A stretch of 14,336 nucleotides of DNA from Candidatus Wolframiiraptor sp. (GTDB lineage Archaea; Thermoproteota; Nitrososphaeria_A; Caldarchaeales; Wolframiiraptoraceae), in assembly GCA_003660635.1 (NCBI GenBank), contig QMUP01000007.1:1-14336 (forward strand). The letters are read 5' to 3'. Below the pieces are notes generated by a model, which was not told where the DNA came from, did no database searches, and was given only the letters and a program-made list of their open reading frames with translations. Positions 7,121 to 14,107 of the stretch are shown here, one piece after another (position 1 is the stretch's first letter; each line of letters starts with the position of its first letter). The position numbers and the translations under genes were made by a program.

Positions 7121-8212
7121 TCACCTAGTTACTTCCTGCTCCTTAACGAATTCGTATAATTCTCTAGCGTGTTTGTCTTTTTCGAAGTGTTCTCGTATCG
7201 GCTTTATTAGCTGCTCTAATGCCTCGGCGACCCCCATTTTCAAATCCATTGGGTGGAGTTTTCCTTCTAGATATTCTCTTTCTAGTTCTTCGTATGAATG
7301 ATATTCCACGGGGCCTCCGTATTTGCTCGGTCGGTCTATGTAGAGTTTGTCGAATTTTCTGAAGATTATGTGTTTCGCGTAATCGAGGATGGGGTTTCCC
7401 TCTACAGTCTTAGGCGGGCAATATGCTTTCTGGAGCTTCTTTCTTATGGTTTCTAAGTCGTCGTGGACAAAGATGCTTGTCTCGGGGATGCTCTTGCTCA
7501 TTTTAGAGGCTATCTCCAAATCCATTCGCTTATCATCTTCAAATCCTGCAGGTTTAACGGGTCCCTGTAATCCCATCAACATGTGGTGGTGAACCGCTAC
7601 GGGTTTCTTAAATCCGAGTTTGGGGGCGAGTTCCCTTGCGAGGATATTCGCCCTCCGTTGATCTAAGCCCAGCTGACAGATGTCGACTCGCATGTAGAAT
7701 ATGTCGGCGACCTGCATGGCCGGATAAAATATCTGGGCAGCTTCCTCCAGTTCTCCCGCAACCCTCCCCATTATCGGCAGGGCTCTGAGGATCCTCTTCA
7801 AGGTAACGTTTTTCGCGACATTTATGACCAATCTCCAATACTCCGGGTCGGCGACTTGGTCGCTTGCCCAGACGACTTCGACTTTGCTCAGATCTATTCC
7901 AGCGGCCTTCCAGACCTCCAGCAAGTATTCTCCGACCTTCTTTATCTTCTCTAAGTCGCCTCCCATCTTGTTGTTTATCATCGCATGCCAATCCGCTAAG
8001 AGGAGCTTGAACCTGCAGCCGGCCCCCAATAAGTCTTGGAGCTTAATGGGCCTCAGTATTCCGAAGGGAAGGTGTGCGAGCCCGCTCGGCTCAAATCCGT
8101 CATACGCTATGGGGTGCTCCTCCGTCTCCAGGAGCCTCCTTAGATCCTCTAATGTAATGACTTCTTCAGTCGGAGGTCTCAGTATAAGCTCGAGCCTTCG
8201 CTCCAGATCCAT
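7121..8212 (-). CDS. tyrS: tyrosyl-tRNA synthetase (archaeal/eukaryotic type)
   Basis: Class Ic synthetase that charges tRNA-Tyr, 363 residues. Tyrosine-pocket residues are visible: Tyr37 in AYDGFEPSG, Tyr163, Gln167 and Asp170 in YPAMQVADIF, and Gln185 in LGLDQRRANI. KMSKS is intact at 237-241. The HIGH motif region reads HLPFG at 47-51, so the second His of HIGH is replaced by Phe; this motif is known to vary in eukaryotic and some archaeal TyrRS. The C-terminal part (about 245-363) includes AKHIIFRKFDKL and the LHPMDLK segment, as in archaeal enzymes. The protein is longer than the roughly 306-residue Methanocaldococcus enzyme. ATG 8212 follows a TTAATTAA box by about 34 bp, so the leader is short. 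TyrRS rather than TrpRS is supported by the pocket residues and the EPSG motif. Confidence 0.95.
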   Translation of the reverse strand: MDLERRLELILRPPTEEVITLEDLRRLLETEEHPIAYDGFEPSGLAHLPFGILRPIKLQDLLGAGCRFKLLLADWHAMINNKMGGDLEKIKKVGEYLLEVWKAAGIDLSKVEVVWASDQVADPEYWRLVINVAKNVTLKRILRALPIMGRVAGELEEAAQIFYPAMQVADIFYMRVDICQLGLDQRRANILARELAPKLGFKKPVAVHHHMLMGLQGPVKPAGFEDDKRMDLEIASKMSKSIPETSIFVHDDLETIRKKLQKAYCPPKTVEGNPILDYAKHIIFRKFDKLYIDRPSKYGGPVEYHSYEELEREYLEGKLHPMDLKMGVAEALEQLIKPIREHFEKDKHARELYEFVKEQEVTR

Positions 8213-8240
8213 TTCCGGGATGTAATAAGGTCCAATTCTA

Positions 8241-8250
8241 CTTAATTAAT
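8241..8250 (-). promoter_or_regulatory. TATA-like box of tyrS
   Basis: On the minus strand the sequence reads ATTAATTAAG. A start about 26 bp downstream falls near 8219, seven bases before the ATG at 8212. Confidence 0.45.
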
Positions 8251-8448
8251 GATTTTAACCCAATAACCGCCGGATCCGCGCATTCTCTAATAATCTAGGG
8301 TTTCTACACGAGGCGATAATCGACATCCCAGGCTAAAGCGCCTTAACATGGCCAAAAACCCGGTCGGAACGGAATTCGGGGAAAAAGGCGGAATTTTTTG
8401 AAAAAAGGGGATTTTTGGGCCGATTTTTTGTGGAGGGCTTTGGCTCTG

Positions 8449-8462
8449 TTTTGAGATCAAAA
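8449..8462. repeat. 14-bp palindrome, possible operator
   Basis: TTTTGA and TCAAAA flank a 2-base centre (GA), a perfect inverted repeat. It lies about 95 bp upstream of the nrdJ TATA boxes and may bind a dimeric regulator; no regulator gene adjoins it. Confidence 0.4.
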
Positions 8463-8495
8463 TGAGGTAAAAACGTCCTCGCATCCGGTTACGAC

Positions 8496-8530
8496 TTCTC
8501 ATTCTTCGCGTAGTTTATTTTTCTCATTCT
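8496..8530. repeat. 10-bp direct repeat upstream of the nrdJ promoter
   Basis: TTCTCATTCT occurs at 8496-8505 and again at 8521-8530, 25 bp from start to start, with a CG dinucleotide close behind each copy. The second copy ends 7 bp before the first nrdJ TATA-like box, a common place for archaeal activator or repressor sites. Confidence 0.5.
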
Positions 8531-8536
8531 CGAATT

Positions 8537-8562
8537 GTTTATAACTCACCATGGTCTATAAC
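8537..8562 (+). promoter_or_regulatory. two TATA-like boxes of the nrdJ promoter
   Basis: GTTTATAAC (8537-8545) and GTCTATAAC (8554-8562) share TATAAC and are 17 bp apart. From the second box the expected start is at 8585, exactly the TTG codon of nrdJ (leaderless). From the first, stronger box the start would be near 8568, giving a 17-base leader. Both may be used. Confidence 0.6.
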
Positions 8563-8584
8563 CTCGATTGGGGCATACAGAGAA

Positions 8585-11269
8585 TTGAAGAATCAGTCTA
8601 AAAAATTAGAGTTCCCGGTGAAACGCGTCATCAAACGAGATGGTAGGGTAGTCGACTTCGATCCATCGAGGATACGTGAGGCCATAAGGAAGGCCATGGT
8701 CCACGTTAATCGTTATGACGAGGCGAGCTTAAACAAGGTCGTTGAACATGTTTTAAACGTCATCGCGGAGAAATATGGCGCCGAAAAGATACCGCATGTA
8801 GAGGAAATACAGGATATAGTGGAACTCAGCCTGGTGAAGTTCGATCTCTACGAAGTGGCAAAGGCATACATCCTCTATAGGAAGGAGCGGGAGCGTATCA
8901 GGGAGGAGAAAAAGAAGATCCTTGAGAAAGATTATGTTGATGAGGTTGACAAGGCATTCAGCCTAAATGCGTTGAGATTGATGGCCGCGAGATATCTCAT
9001 GAAAGATGAGAAGGGGAAGTTAAGAGAAGATCCAAAGCGGATGTTTCAACGGGTTGCGGCCCTAATTGTGATCCCAGACATCCTCCATGATCCCGAGATA
9101 TTTGATAGAAGTTTCAATCAACCAGAACATCCCACTGAAGAATTCTCACCCGAAGAGTTTGATGGAAAACTAGGTCTCGGCAGGACGCCTGAAGGCGGAT
9201 TTAAAGTTACGTGGAATAAGTGGCACCTTGATCGCATGAAAGCCCTTTACGATGAACTAAACCGCAGGGGTGCGATGAAAGTCTCTTGGAGCGCCTTCCT
9301 TGAAATGCTGCAAGAAGGTAAATTCGACAAATATTATCACAATTACCTCCAGTATTATAACCTCATGGTTAGAAAACAATTCATGCCCAATAGCCCAACG
9401 CTCTTTAACGCTGGAGCGAGGCTTGGCCAACTAAGCGCGTGCTTCGTGCTCCAAATAGATGATAACCTTGAATCAATTATGGAGGCGGCTAAGGATGCTG
9501 CGTTGATCTTCAAGTCCGGTGGAGGTGTTGGAATAAATTATTCGAGGCTGAGACCAGAAGGAGACATAGTCTTCTCGACCTATGGCGTCGCCTCAGGACC
9601 TGTCTCCTTCATGCGCATAATCGACACGGTGACCGATGTAGTTAAACAGGGTGGAAAGCGGCGTGGAGCGAATATGGGCGTGCTCGAGATATGGCATCCC
9701 GACGTTGAGACCTTCATCCACTCGAAGGAGAAGGAAGGTTTCCTAGAGAACTTCAACATATCCGTGCTAATAACCACCGACTTCTGGGAACACTATAACG
9801 AGGGGAAGCAGTACCCATTAAGGAATCCCAGAGACGGGCGGGTGTGGAAGCGGGTAGATCCTGTGAGGTTGCTGAGGAGTATCGCCGAGGCGGCGTGGAG
9901 GTCGGCGGAACCTGGGGTGCTCTTCTTCGATAACATAAATCGGAGGAATATCTTCATTGACACGCTGGGGCCGATAAGGTCGACTAATCCCTGCGGGGAG
10001 CAGCCGCTTTATGCATATGAGTCCTGTAACCTCGGAAGCATAAACGTTTACGCTTTCGTGAAGTTCCGTGAAGGATCCGCATACTTTGACTGGGATGCGT
10101 TAGCGGAGGTCGTTAAGCTCGCGGTGAGGTTCCTCGACAACGTTATAGACGTGAATAAGTACCCGATCCCGCAGATCGAATACAAGACGAAGAGGACGCG
10201 GAGAATAGGATTAGGGGTGATGGGGGTAGCCGACGCCTTATTTGCCCTAAAGATACCTTACAATAGTGAGGAAGGCTTCCGCTTCATGAGCAGGCTCGCG
10301 GAGTTCATAGCATATCATGCTTATCTGGCGAGCTCCGAGCTAGCTAAGGAACGCGGCTCCTTCCCGCTTTACTCGCAGTCGAATTATCCGAAGGGCGAGC
10401 TCCCCATAGAGGGCTTCTATCATCCGGAGTGGTGGACTCTTGACTGGGGCAAGGTTGTCGACGAGATAAAGAAGAACGGGTTAAGGAACAGCTATGTCAC
10501 AACAGTTGCTCCGACTGGAAGCATCTCCATGCTCGTGGACGCTTCCTCGGGGCTCGAACCCCAGTTCGCATTAGTATATGAGAAGCGGGTAACCGTTGGG
10601 ACATTTTACTACGTTGACGTGGAGTTTGAGAGACAGCTCAAGGAGCGCGGCCTCCTGAACGACGCTATATTGAAGAAGGTGGCGGAAAACGGTGGATCGG
10701 TTCAAGGACTTGAGGAAATACCGGAAGATATGCGGAAGGTATTCCTAGTTGCCTATGATATCCCGTGGTGGGATCACATCAGGGCGCAGTATGAATTCCA
10801 GAAGTGGGTCGATGCGTCGGTCAGTAAGACGATAAATATGCCGGCATGGGTCTCCGTGGAAGATGTCCTCAAGGCATATCTCTTCGCATACAAACTTGGT
10901 TTAAAGGGTCTGACCGTCTATAGGGATACCTCTAGATCCGCGCAGGTCCTAGTCACTCCATCCCAGAGATTAGCCAAGTATCTCAGCATAACTCCGAATG
11001 AAACCCTTAAGATGATGAAGGCTTTAGGAATCGAGCCGCCGAAGGTGGAGGAAGGAGAATCGAACAACACGGATAGAAAGAAGAGGATGATACAGTTGAT
11101 TTACGCTGAAGACGGCGTGACGGCTGTGGAACAAGAAAAAGAAGCAAAGCCGAAATCTCTCTCGATGAAGGTAGAGCGATGCCCAGTTTGTGAAAGTCCA
11201 AATCTAGTCTATCAAGAAGGCTGTGTCAGATGTCTAGACTGTGGGTGGGCAAGCTGCGTAATAGCGTGA
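8585..11269 (+). CDS. nrdJ: adenosylcobalamin-dependent (class II) ribonucleoside-diphosphate reductase
   Basis: Converts ribonucleotides to deoxyribonucleotides using a cobalamin-derived radical, oxygen-independent; 894 residues. An ATP-cone allosteric domain is at about 12-100 (VIKRDGRVVDFDPSRIREAI). The barrel follows: SPTLFNAGARLGQLSACFVL (270-289) with Cys286, SGGGVGINYSRLR (311-323), then NPCGE with Asn468, Cys470 (thiyl radical position) and Glu472, and Cys481 in CNLGSIN as partner of Cys286 in the redox pair. APTGSISMLVDASSG (642-656) is the phosphate-binding part. The C-terminus has six cysteines (866, 869, 880, 883, 886, 891), a zinc-ribbon and thiol-shuttle tail typical of this subfamily. 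No small subunit gene is present, as expected for class II. The start is TTG 8585: no ATG or GTG is suitably placed, the frame has no nearby upstream stop, and the TATA spacing points to this codon. There is no intein. Confidence 0.95.
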   Translation: MKNQSKKLEFPVKRVIKRDGRVVDFDPSRIREAIRKAMVHVNRYDEASLNKVVEHVLNVIAEKYGAEKIPHVEEIQDIVELSLVKFDLYEVAKAYILYRKERERIREEKKKILEKDYVDEVDKAFSLNALRLMAARYLMKDEKGKLREDPKRMFQRVAALIVIPDILHDPEIFDRSFNQPEHPTEEFSPEEFDGKLGLGRTPEGGFKVTWNKWHLDRMKALYDELNRRGAMKVSWSAFLEMLQEGKFDKYYHNYLQYYNLMVRKQFMPNSPTLFNAGARLGQLSACFVLQIDDNLESIMEAAKDAALIFKSGGGVGINYSRLRPEGDIVFSTYGVASGPVSFMRIIDTVTDVVKQGGKRRGANMGVLEIWHPDVETFIHSKEKEGFLENFNISVLITTDFWEHYNEGKQYPLRNPRDGRVWKRVDPVRLLRSIAEAAWRSAEPGVLFFDNINRRNIFIDTLGPIRSTNPCGEQPLYAYESCNLGSINVYAFVKFREGSAYFDWDALAEVVKLAVRFLDNVIDVNKYPIPQIEYKTKRTRRIGLGVMGVADALFALKIPYNSEEGFRFMSRLAEFIAYHAYLASSELAKERGSFPLYSQSNYPKGELPIEGFYHPEWWTLDWGKVVDEIKKNGLRNSYVTTVAPTGSISMLVDASSGLEPQFALVYEKRVTVGTFYYVDVEFERQLKERGLLNDAILKKVAENGGSVQGLEEIPEDMRKVFLVAYDIPWWDHIRAQYEFQKWVDASVSKTINMPAWVSVEDVLKAYLFAYKLGLKGLTVYRDTSRSAQVLVTPSQRLAKYLSITPNETLKMMKALGIEPPKVEEGESNNTDRKKRMIQLIYAEDGVTAVEQEKEAKPKSLSMKVERCPVCESPNLVYQEGCVRCLDCGWASCVIA

Positions 11270-11272
11270 TGA

Positions 11273-11277
11273 TTTTT
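11273..11277 (+). terminator. T-tract after nrdJ
   Basis: Five T residues begin 4 bp after the nrdJ stop codon, consistent with a short archaeal terminator. The evidence is weak because the run is short. Confidence 0.3.
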
Positions 11278-11352
11278 CACCTCATCTACCTTATTTACCT
11301 GATCATTAAGGGATATTAAGTCGATGATCCATCTCAGATCGGTGTAGCGCGC

Positions 11353-12444
11353 TTGTCGGAGCAGAAGTATCGGGCGGATCAAATAAAGACGGAGGTCTTA
11401 CAGAAACTCCGATCACTTGGAAGGCGTATAGTCTCTGATCTCGAAAGAGGTAGGTTTCCATATCTTGAGTTACCCGCGAGGACGACAACGAACATAGTTT
11501 ATGACGCGAAGCTGAGGCAATACGTCCTTGGAGGAAAAAAGGTTGAGAGAACCACGAAGAACATAAGACATCTCAGGCCATTCGCCCAGCTCCTCTGGAT
11601 AGGGACCTTCGCCAAGAAGTTACTGGAGAACAGTAAGACCTCGACGCTTAGGGACACATATTACGTGGCAATAGGCGAGGGAATAGATTTCGAGGATCAA
11701 AGCGAGAGCGATGAGATGATAATGCAGCTCGAATCGATCTTAGACTCGCCTCGAGAAGACTTCCACATCTTCCCAGAAGAACGCGCATCGATTTATGGAG
11801 ACCTAATCATCGAATATACGGTCCCAGGCTTTAGGGGGAAGCGCGTAGACCTTTCCGCCCACCCCGACGGCTTCGCCATCGGACCCGCCCTGACGACCGC
11901 AGAATTCGTTAGGTGCAACGCCGAGGTGGTCTTCGTGATAGAGAAGGGCGCTGTCTTCAGCAGATTCGTTGAAGAGGGAGCGGATAAGAAGTACAAGGCG
12001 ATCCTAATACATACGGCAGGTCAGTCGCCGAGGAACTGTAGAAAGTTGATCCGGAGGCTGCATGACGAGCTCAACCTTCCAATATACGTGTTCACCGATG
12101 CAGATCCCTATGGAGTCCACATAGCGAGCGTGTTAATCCATGGATCCGCTTTAAGCGCGCACATAAAGGAGATAAATGTTCCAGATGCTATCTGGGCGGG
12201 GGTCTGGCCGAGCGACATAAGGCGCTATAAGCTGCCCTCCATGAAACTGACTGACCGAGACATAAAGAGGATACAGGAGCTCGAGGTTGATCCGAGATAT
12301 CAAACCGATCCCTGGAAGCGTGAGATCAAGGAATTCTGGAAAGTGAAGCGGAAGGCCGAGCTGGAAGCCTTCAGCAGATATGGCCTAGACTTCATCGTCA
12401 AGGAATTCCTACCGGAGAGATTGGCCGAGCTCCAGAAGCGTTAA
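11353..12444 (+). CDS. top6A: DNA topoisomerase VI subunit A (Spo11-like)
   Basis: Catalytic subunit of the archaeal type IIB topoisomerase, homologous to Spo11; cuts and rejoins both DNA strands when paired with the ATPase subunit Top6B. It has 363 residues. The 5Y-CAP domain carries STLRDTYY at 97-104; the second Tyr (104) is the likely nucleophile by analogy with Spo11. The acidic GIDFEDQSESDEMI segment follows at 110-123. The Toprim domain keeps Glu197 in VIEKGAVF and Asp249/Asp251 in FTDADPYG, so the metal site is intact. PDAIWAGVWPSDIRRYKLP at 277-295 is also family-typical. The start is TTG 11353, the only canonical start codon between the upstream in-frame stop (11317) and residue 1. 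A TATA-like ATATTAA at 11313-11319 gives a leader of about 11 bases, with GGTG at 11341-11344 perhaps acting as a Shine-Dalgarno. Top6B, commonly adjacent, is absent on both sides. Confidence 0.94.
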   Translation: MSEQKYRADQIKTEVLQKLRSLGRRIVSDLERGRFPYLELPARTTTNIVYDAKLRQYVLGGKKVERTTKNIRHLRPFAQLLWIGTFAKKLLENSKTSTLRDTYYVAIGEGIDFEDQSESDEMIMQLESILDSPREDFHIFPEERASIYGDLIIEYTVPGFRGKRVDLSAHPDGFAIGPALTTAEFVRCNAEVVFVIEKGAVFSRFVEEGADKKYKAILIHTAGQSPRNCRKLIRRLHDELNLPIYVFTDADPYGVHIASVLIHGSALSAHIKEINVPDAIWAGVWPSDIRRYKLPSMKLTDRDIKRIQELEVDPRYQTDPWKREIKEFWKVKRKAELEAFSRYGLDFIVKEFLPERLAELQKR

Positions 12445-12490
12445 ACTCCCTCCAAATATCCTAATGCTTTGCGTCGCCGGTCTCAGCCGA

Positions 12491-12499
12491 TTTTATATA
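12491..12499 (+). promoter_or_regulatory. TATA box of the phosphoesterase-SWIM unit
   Basis: TTTTATATA is a strong box A. The expected start near 12522 leaves a leader of about 26 bases that contains AGGTGG (12525-12530), complementary to the 16S 3' end, though it is 17 bases from the GTG start. A second AGAGGTG overlaps the start codon itself. Confidence 0.6.
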
Positions 12500-12547
12500 C
12501 ATTCTCCAACTCATTAAAGTACTTAGGTGGATATTTCCCTGTGAGAG

Positions 12548-13348
12548 GTGGCTTTGAGGTTTCTTGGAGGCTGGCCGGCTCTCTTGATGGATAAACCCGT
12601 CAAAACCCTGATAATCTCAGATGTTCACTTCGGCTTTGAAGCGGAACTTGCGGAGAAAGGTATTCGCGTTCCCAGTCAGGCCTGGAGGCTTGGAAATCTC
12701 TTACTCGAAGTCGTCGATGAAGTTGATGCGGAAAAGCTGATCTTCTTAGGCGATCTCAAACACTTAGTCCCCCTTTCCTCGAGGATCGAGTGGAGAGAGA
12801 TGCCCGAGGTTATCGGTGAGCTTAGGAGGCGGGGATTGGACCTCGTACTTGTGCCCGGAAATCATGATGGAGACATAGAACTCATGCTGGGAACTTTAGT
12901 GGAATATGCGTCCTCTAGAGGTCTCCTCATCGAGGGTGAGCGGAAGGTCTTCTTGATCCATGGTCACGCGTGGCCTGGGCCAGAGGTTTTGGATGCAGAT
13001 TTGATAATCATGGGCCATCTACATCCCGTTGTTAGCCTCAGAACCGATGTGGGATCCGTGGTGAGGAGGAAGGTTTGGCTGTATCTCAGAGGTGATAGGA
13101 AACTGTTGGCCGAAAAGCTCGGGGTGAAATCGAGGAAACGCGGCCGAATAGACCTCATAGTCATGCCAGCCTTCAATCCAATACTCTCAGGCATTTCGGT
13201 AAACAGCCTGCCGCCAAGAGATAGGCTGTGGCCCCTGATTAGAAGCGGCGCCTTCGACCTAGATTCGGCCGAGGCCATAACCTTGAGAGGAGAGAATTTG
13301 GGTGAGATCCGCGTGCTCAGGACGCTTTTGATGGGTGGGGATACTTGA
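12548..13348 (+). CDS. ICC-like metallophosphoesterase (COG1407-type)
   Basis: A predicted calcineurin-like phosphoesterase of 266 residues with a two-metal site. Ligands are visible in order: Asp25 and His27 in SDVHFG, Asp69 and His72 in GDLKH, Asn105 and His106 in GNHD, His138/His140 in HGHAW, and His157/His159 in GHLHP. The short lead-in PALLMDKPVKTLIISDVHFG and the late insertion at about 174-205 fit the archaeal ICC-like group, some of whose bacterial relatives sit beside DNA ligase or helicase genes. The substrate is not known; a nucleic acid or nucleotide is plausible. The GTG start is fixed by an in-frame TGA four bases before it (12542-12544). Its stop overlaps the ATG of the SWIM gene by one base (TGATG), so the two proteins are probably made together. 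Confidence 0.88.
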   Translation: MALRFLGGWPALLMDKPVKTLIISDVHFGFEAELAEKGIRVPSQAWRLGNLLLEVVDEVDAEKLIFLGDLKHLVPLSSRIEWREMPEVIGELRRRGLDLVLVPGNHDGDIELMLGTLVEYASSRGLLIEGERKVFLIHGHAWPGPEVLDADLIIMGHLHPVVSLRTDVGSVVRRKVWLYLRGDRKLLAEKLGVKSRKRGRIDLIVMPAFNPILSGISVNSLPPRDRLWPLIRSGAFDLDSAEAITLRGENLGEIRVLRTLLMGGDT

Positions 13349-13662
13349 TGAGCGCGCTTGAGAGGGAAGCCGAGAAGGCGGTTAAAGAGAGGCGGGTTAA
13401 ACTCTACATCTTTAAACCCAGTGGTAGGAAGCGATGGATAGTCGTCGGAAAACATGGAGAATACCTAATCCTACCCGAAGCCGAATACTGCTCCTGCCAC
13501 GACTTCTTCTTCAGGGTGATGAGCGGAGAGAAGCCGACCTGCTACCACCTCATCGCGGTAAAACTGGCAAAGAAAAAAGGAGAATATGAGGTAATCGAGG
13601 AAGATGATGAATGGCACGACATATTGATGAATGAATGGCTTGGAAGGAGAAAGAAGTCCTAA
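13348..13662 (+). CDS. small SWIM zinc-finger protein (Shu2/SWS1-like motif)
   Basis: A 104-residue protein, counting from the ATG at 13348; a TTG one codon earlier is possible but less likely. It has a SWIM motif: Cys48-x-Cys50, 14 residues, Cys65-x-His67, with Ala70 three residues after the His. CxC-Xn-CxHxxA is the signature described for the Shu2/SWS1 family, which partners RecA/Rad51 paralogues in homologous recombination, and archaeal SWIM proteins have been linked to that family. Before the motif come a charged helix (3-18) and a beta stretch (YIFKPSGRKRWIVVG, then GEYLILP); the tail is acidic, then basic. The TGATG junction couples it to the phosphoesterase gene, and top6A lies just upstream. 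Motif assignment is firm; a role in recombination is inferred. A zinc-binding nucleic-acid protein of another kind is possible. Confidence 0.82.
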   Translation: MSALEREAEKAVKERRVKLYIFKPSGRKRWIVVGKHGEYLILPEAEYCSCHDFFFRVMSGEKPTCYHLIAVKLAKKKGEYEVIEEDDEWHDILMNEWLGRRKKS

Positions 13663-13705
13663 AGATCCCCGCCCGCCGAAGCACGGTCTTCGAGAATAAT
13701 GGCCC

Positions 13706-13715
13706 TAATTAATTA
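13706..13715 (+). promoter_or_regulatory. TATA-like box of the 74-aa gene
   Basis: TAATTAATTA has its centre about 28 bp upstream of the ATG at 13739, which fits a leaderless mRNA or one with a leader of a few bases. Confidence 0.45.
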
Positions 13716-13738
13716 GAAAGAGCAATCGTCAATATATC

Positions 13739-13963
13739 ATGCTGGTGGAATTAATCGTTAAGCAATTTCCGGAGATAGGCATCGAAGGATATGAAGAAAT
13801 GAAGCTGCCATTCGGAACCCTATATTCTAACCCTATCGAAAAGAGAGTGGAAATACTCGTGAAGAAGAGAGCAGACGGAAAAGTGAGCATCTACACCGAC
13901 AAATCCGAAGTAATCAAGAAAATTCTCGAGGTCAGCGAGGTCGTCGACGTAAATCCGCTTTAA
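13739..13963 (+). CDS. 74-residue protein of unknown function
   Basis: I do not recognise a family. The protein is soluble, with an alternating beta/alpha pattern: a strand at residues 2-8 (LVELIVK), a polar turn, strands around YEEMKLP and GTLYSNP, then VEILVKKRADGKVSIYTD (38-55), a helix at about 56-67 and a final short strand. The composition, rich in Glu, Lys, Ile and Val, matches the neighbouring genes, and a TATA-like box at the right distance suggests a real gene. It does not match archaeal EF-1 beta, which has similar length and was considered. It converges on the 3' end of the 16S rRNA gene, 144 bp away. It has no cysteines and no membrane segment. Confidence 0.6.
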   Translation: MLVELIVKQFPEIGIEGYEEMKLPFGTLYSNPIEKRVEILVKKRADGKVSIYTDKSEVIKKILEVSEVVDVNPL

Positions 13964-14048
13964 CATCCCTCCCCAAAACCTCTTTCTAAAAATCCCACTA
14001 AAAGGCGAAATCTAACTCGACCGGAAAATGGTGGGAAACTTACGCGGG

Positions 14049-14075
14049 GCCTTCTTTCGCGTCCCCCTTGAAGGC
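14049..14075 (-). repeat. inverted repeat downstream of 16S rRNA, possible processing or end hairpin
   Basis: GCCTTC (14049-14054) and GAAGGC (14070-14075) can pair across a 15-base loop, about 30 bases beyond the 16S 3' end. A competing pairing of TACGC (14041-14045) with GCGTA (14074-14078) also exists. The 5' flank of the 16S gene lies outside the window, so the long processing stem cannot be tested. Confidence 0.4.
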
Positions 14076-14107
14076 GTACACCCAGGCGGGGAATAAGGAT
14101 TGGCGGT

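Larger units (their letters stand above)
8213..8584 (+). other. 372-bp gene-free region between divergent tyrS and nrdJ
   Basis: No convincing gene or RNA is seen here. The left end holds the tyrS promoter and the right end the nrdJ promoter. In the middle, 8354-8429 carries six A or T tracts of 5-6 bases (8354-8358, 8382-8386, 8394-8399, 8401-8406, 8412-8416, 8424-8429), the last five spaced roughly one helical turn apart and separated by G-rich bits such as GGGG. Such spacing predicts bent DNA. A palindrome and a direct repeat lie between these tracts and the nrdJ TATA boxes. A 71-codon open frame on the minus strand is judged spurious. Confidence 0.6.

Noticed and set aside
7608..7991. 127-codon minus-strand open frame inside tyrS
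   Set aside because: It is an out-of-frame shadow rich in Arg and Gly, while the overlapping tyrS frame is unambiguous.
8311..8348. AGGCG/CGCCT stem followed by ACA, as a second H/ACA candidate
   Set aside because: The stem is only 5 bp, with no upper stem, pocket or kink-turn inside.
8382..8410. Origin recognition box near AAAAAAGGGG
   Set aside because: The TTCC...TGGAAAC part of the consensus is missing, there is no second copy in inverted orientation, and no cdc6/orc gene is nearby.
8287..8502. 71-codon open frame on the minus strand in the tyrS-nrdJ gap
   Set aside because: It is translated largely from the A/T tracts and G/C runs, looks like no protein family, and its start lies among nrdJ promoter repeats.
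11266..11302. C/D box sRNA: GTGATGA at the nrdJ stop and CTGA 26 bases later
   Set aside because: There is no D'/C' pair between them, no pairing of the flanks, and the C-like box overlaps the nrdJ TGA stop, so chance is likelier.
12964..13455. 163-codon minus-strand open frame across the phosphoesterase and SWIM genes
   Set aside because: Both plus-strand genes have full catalytic or zinc motifs and coupled translation; the antisense frame has no family resemblance.
13739..13963. Archaeal elongation factor 1 beta
   Set aside because: The length and alpha/beta pattern are similar, but the conserved EF-1 beta segments (the PIAFGLKAL-like stretch) are absent.
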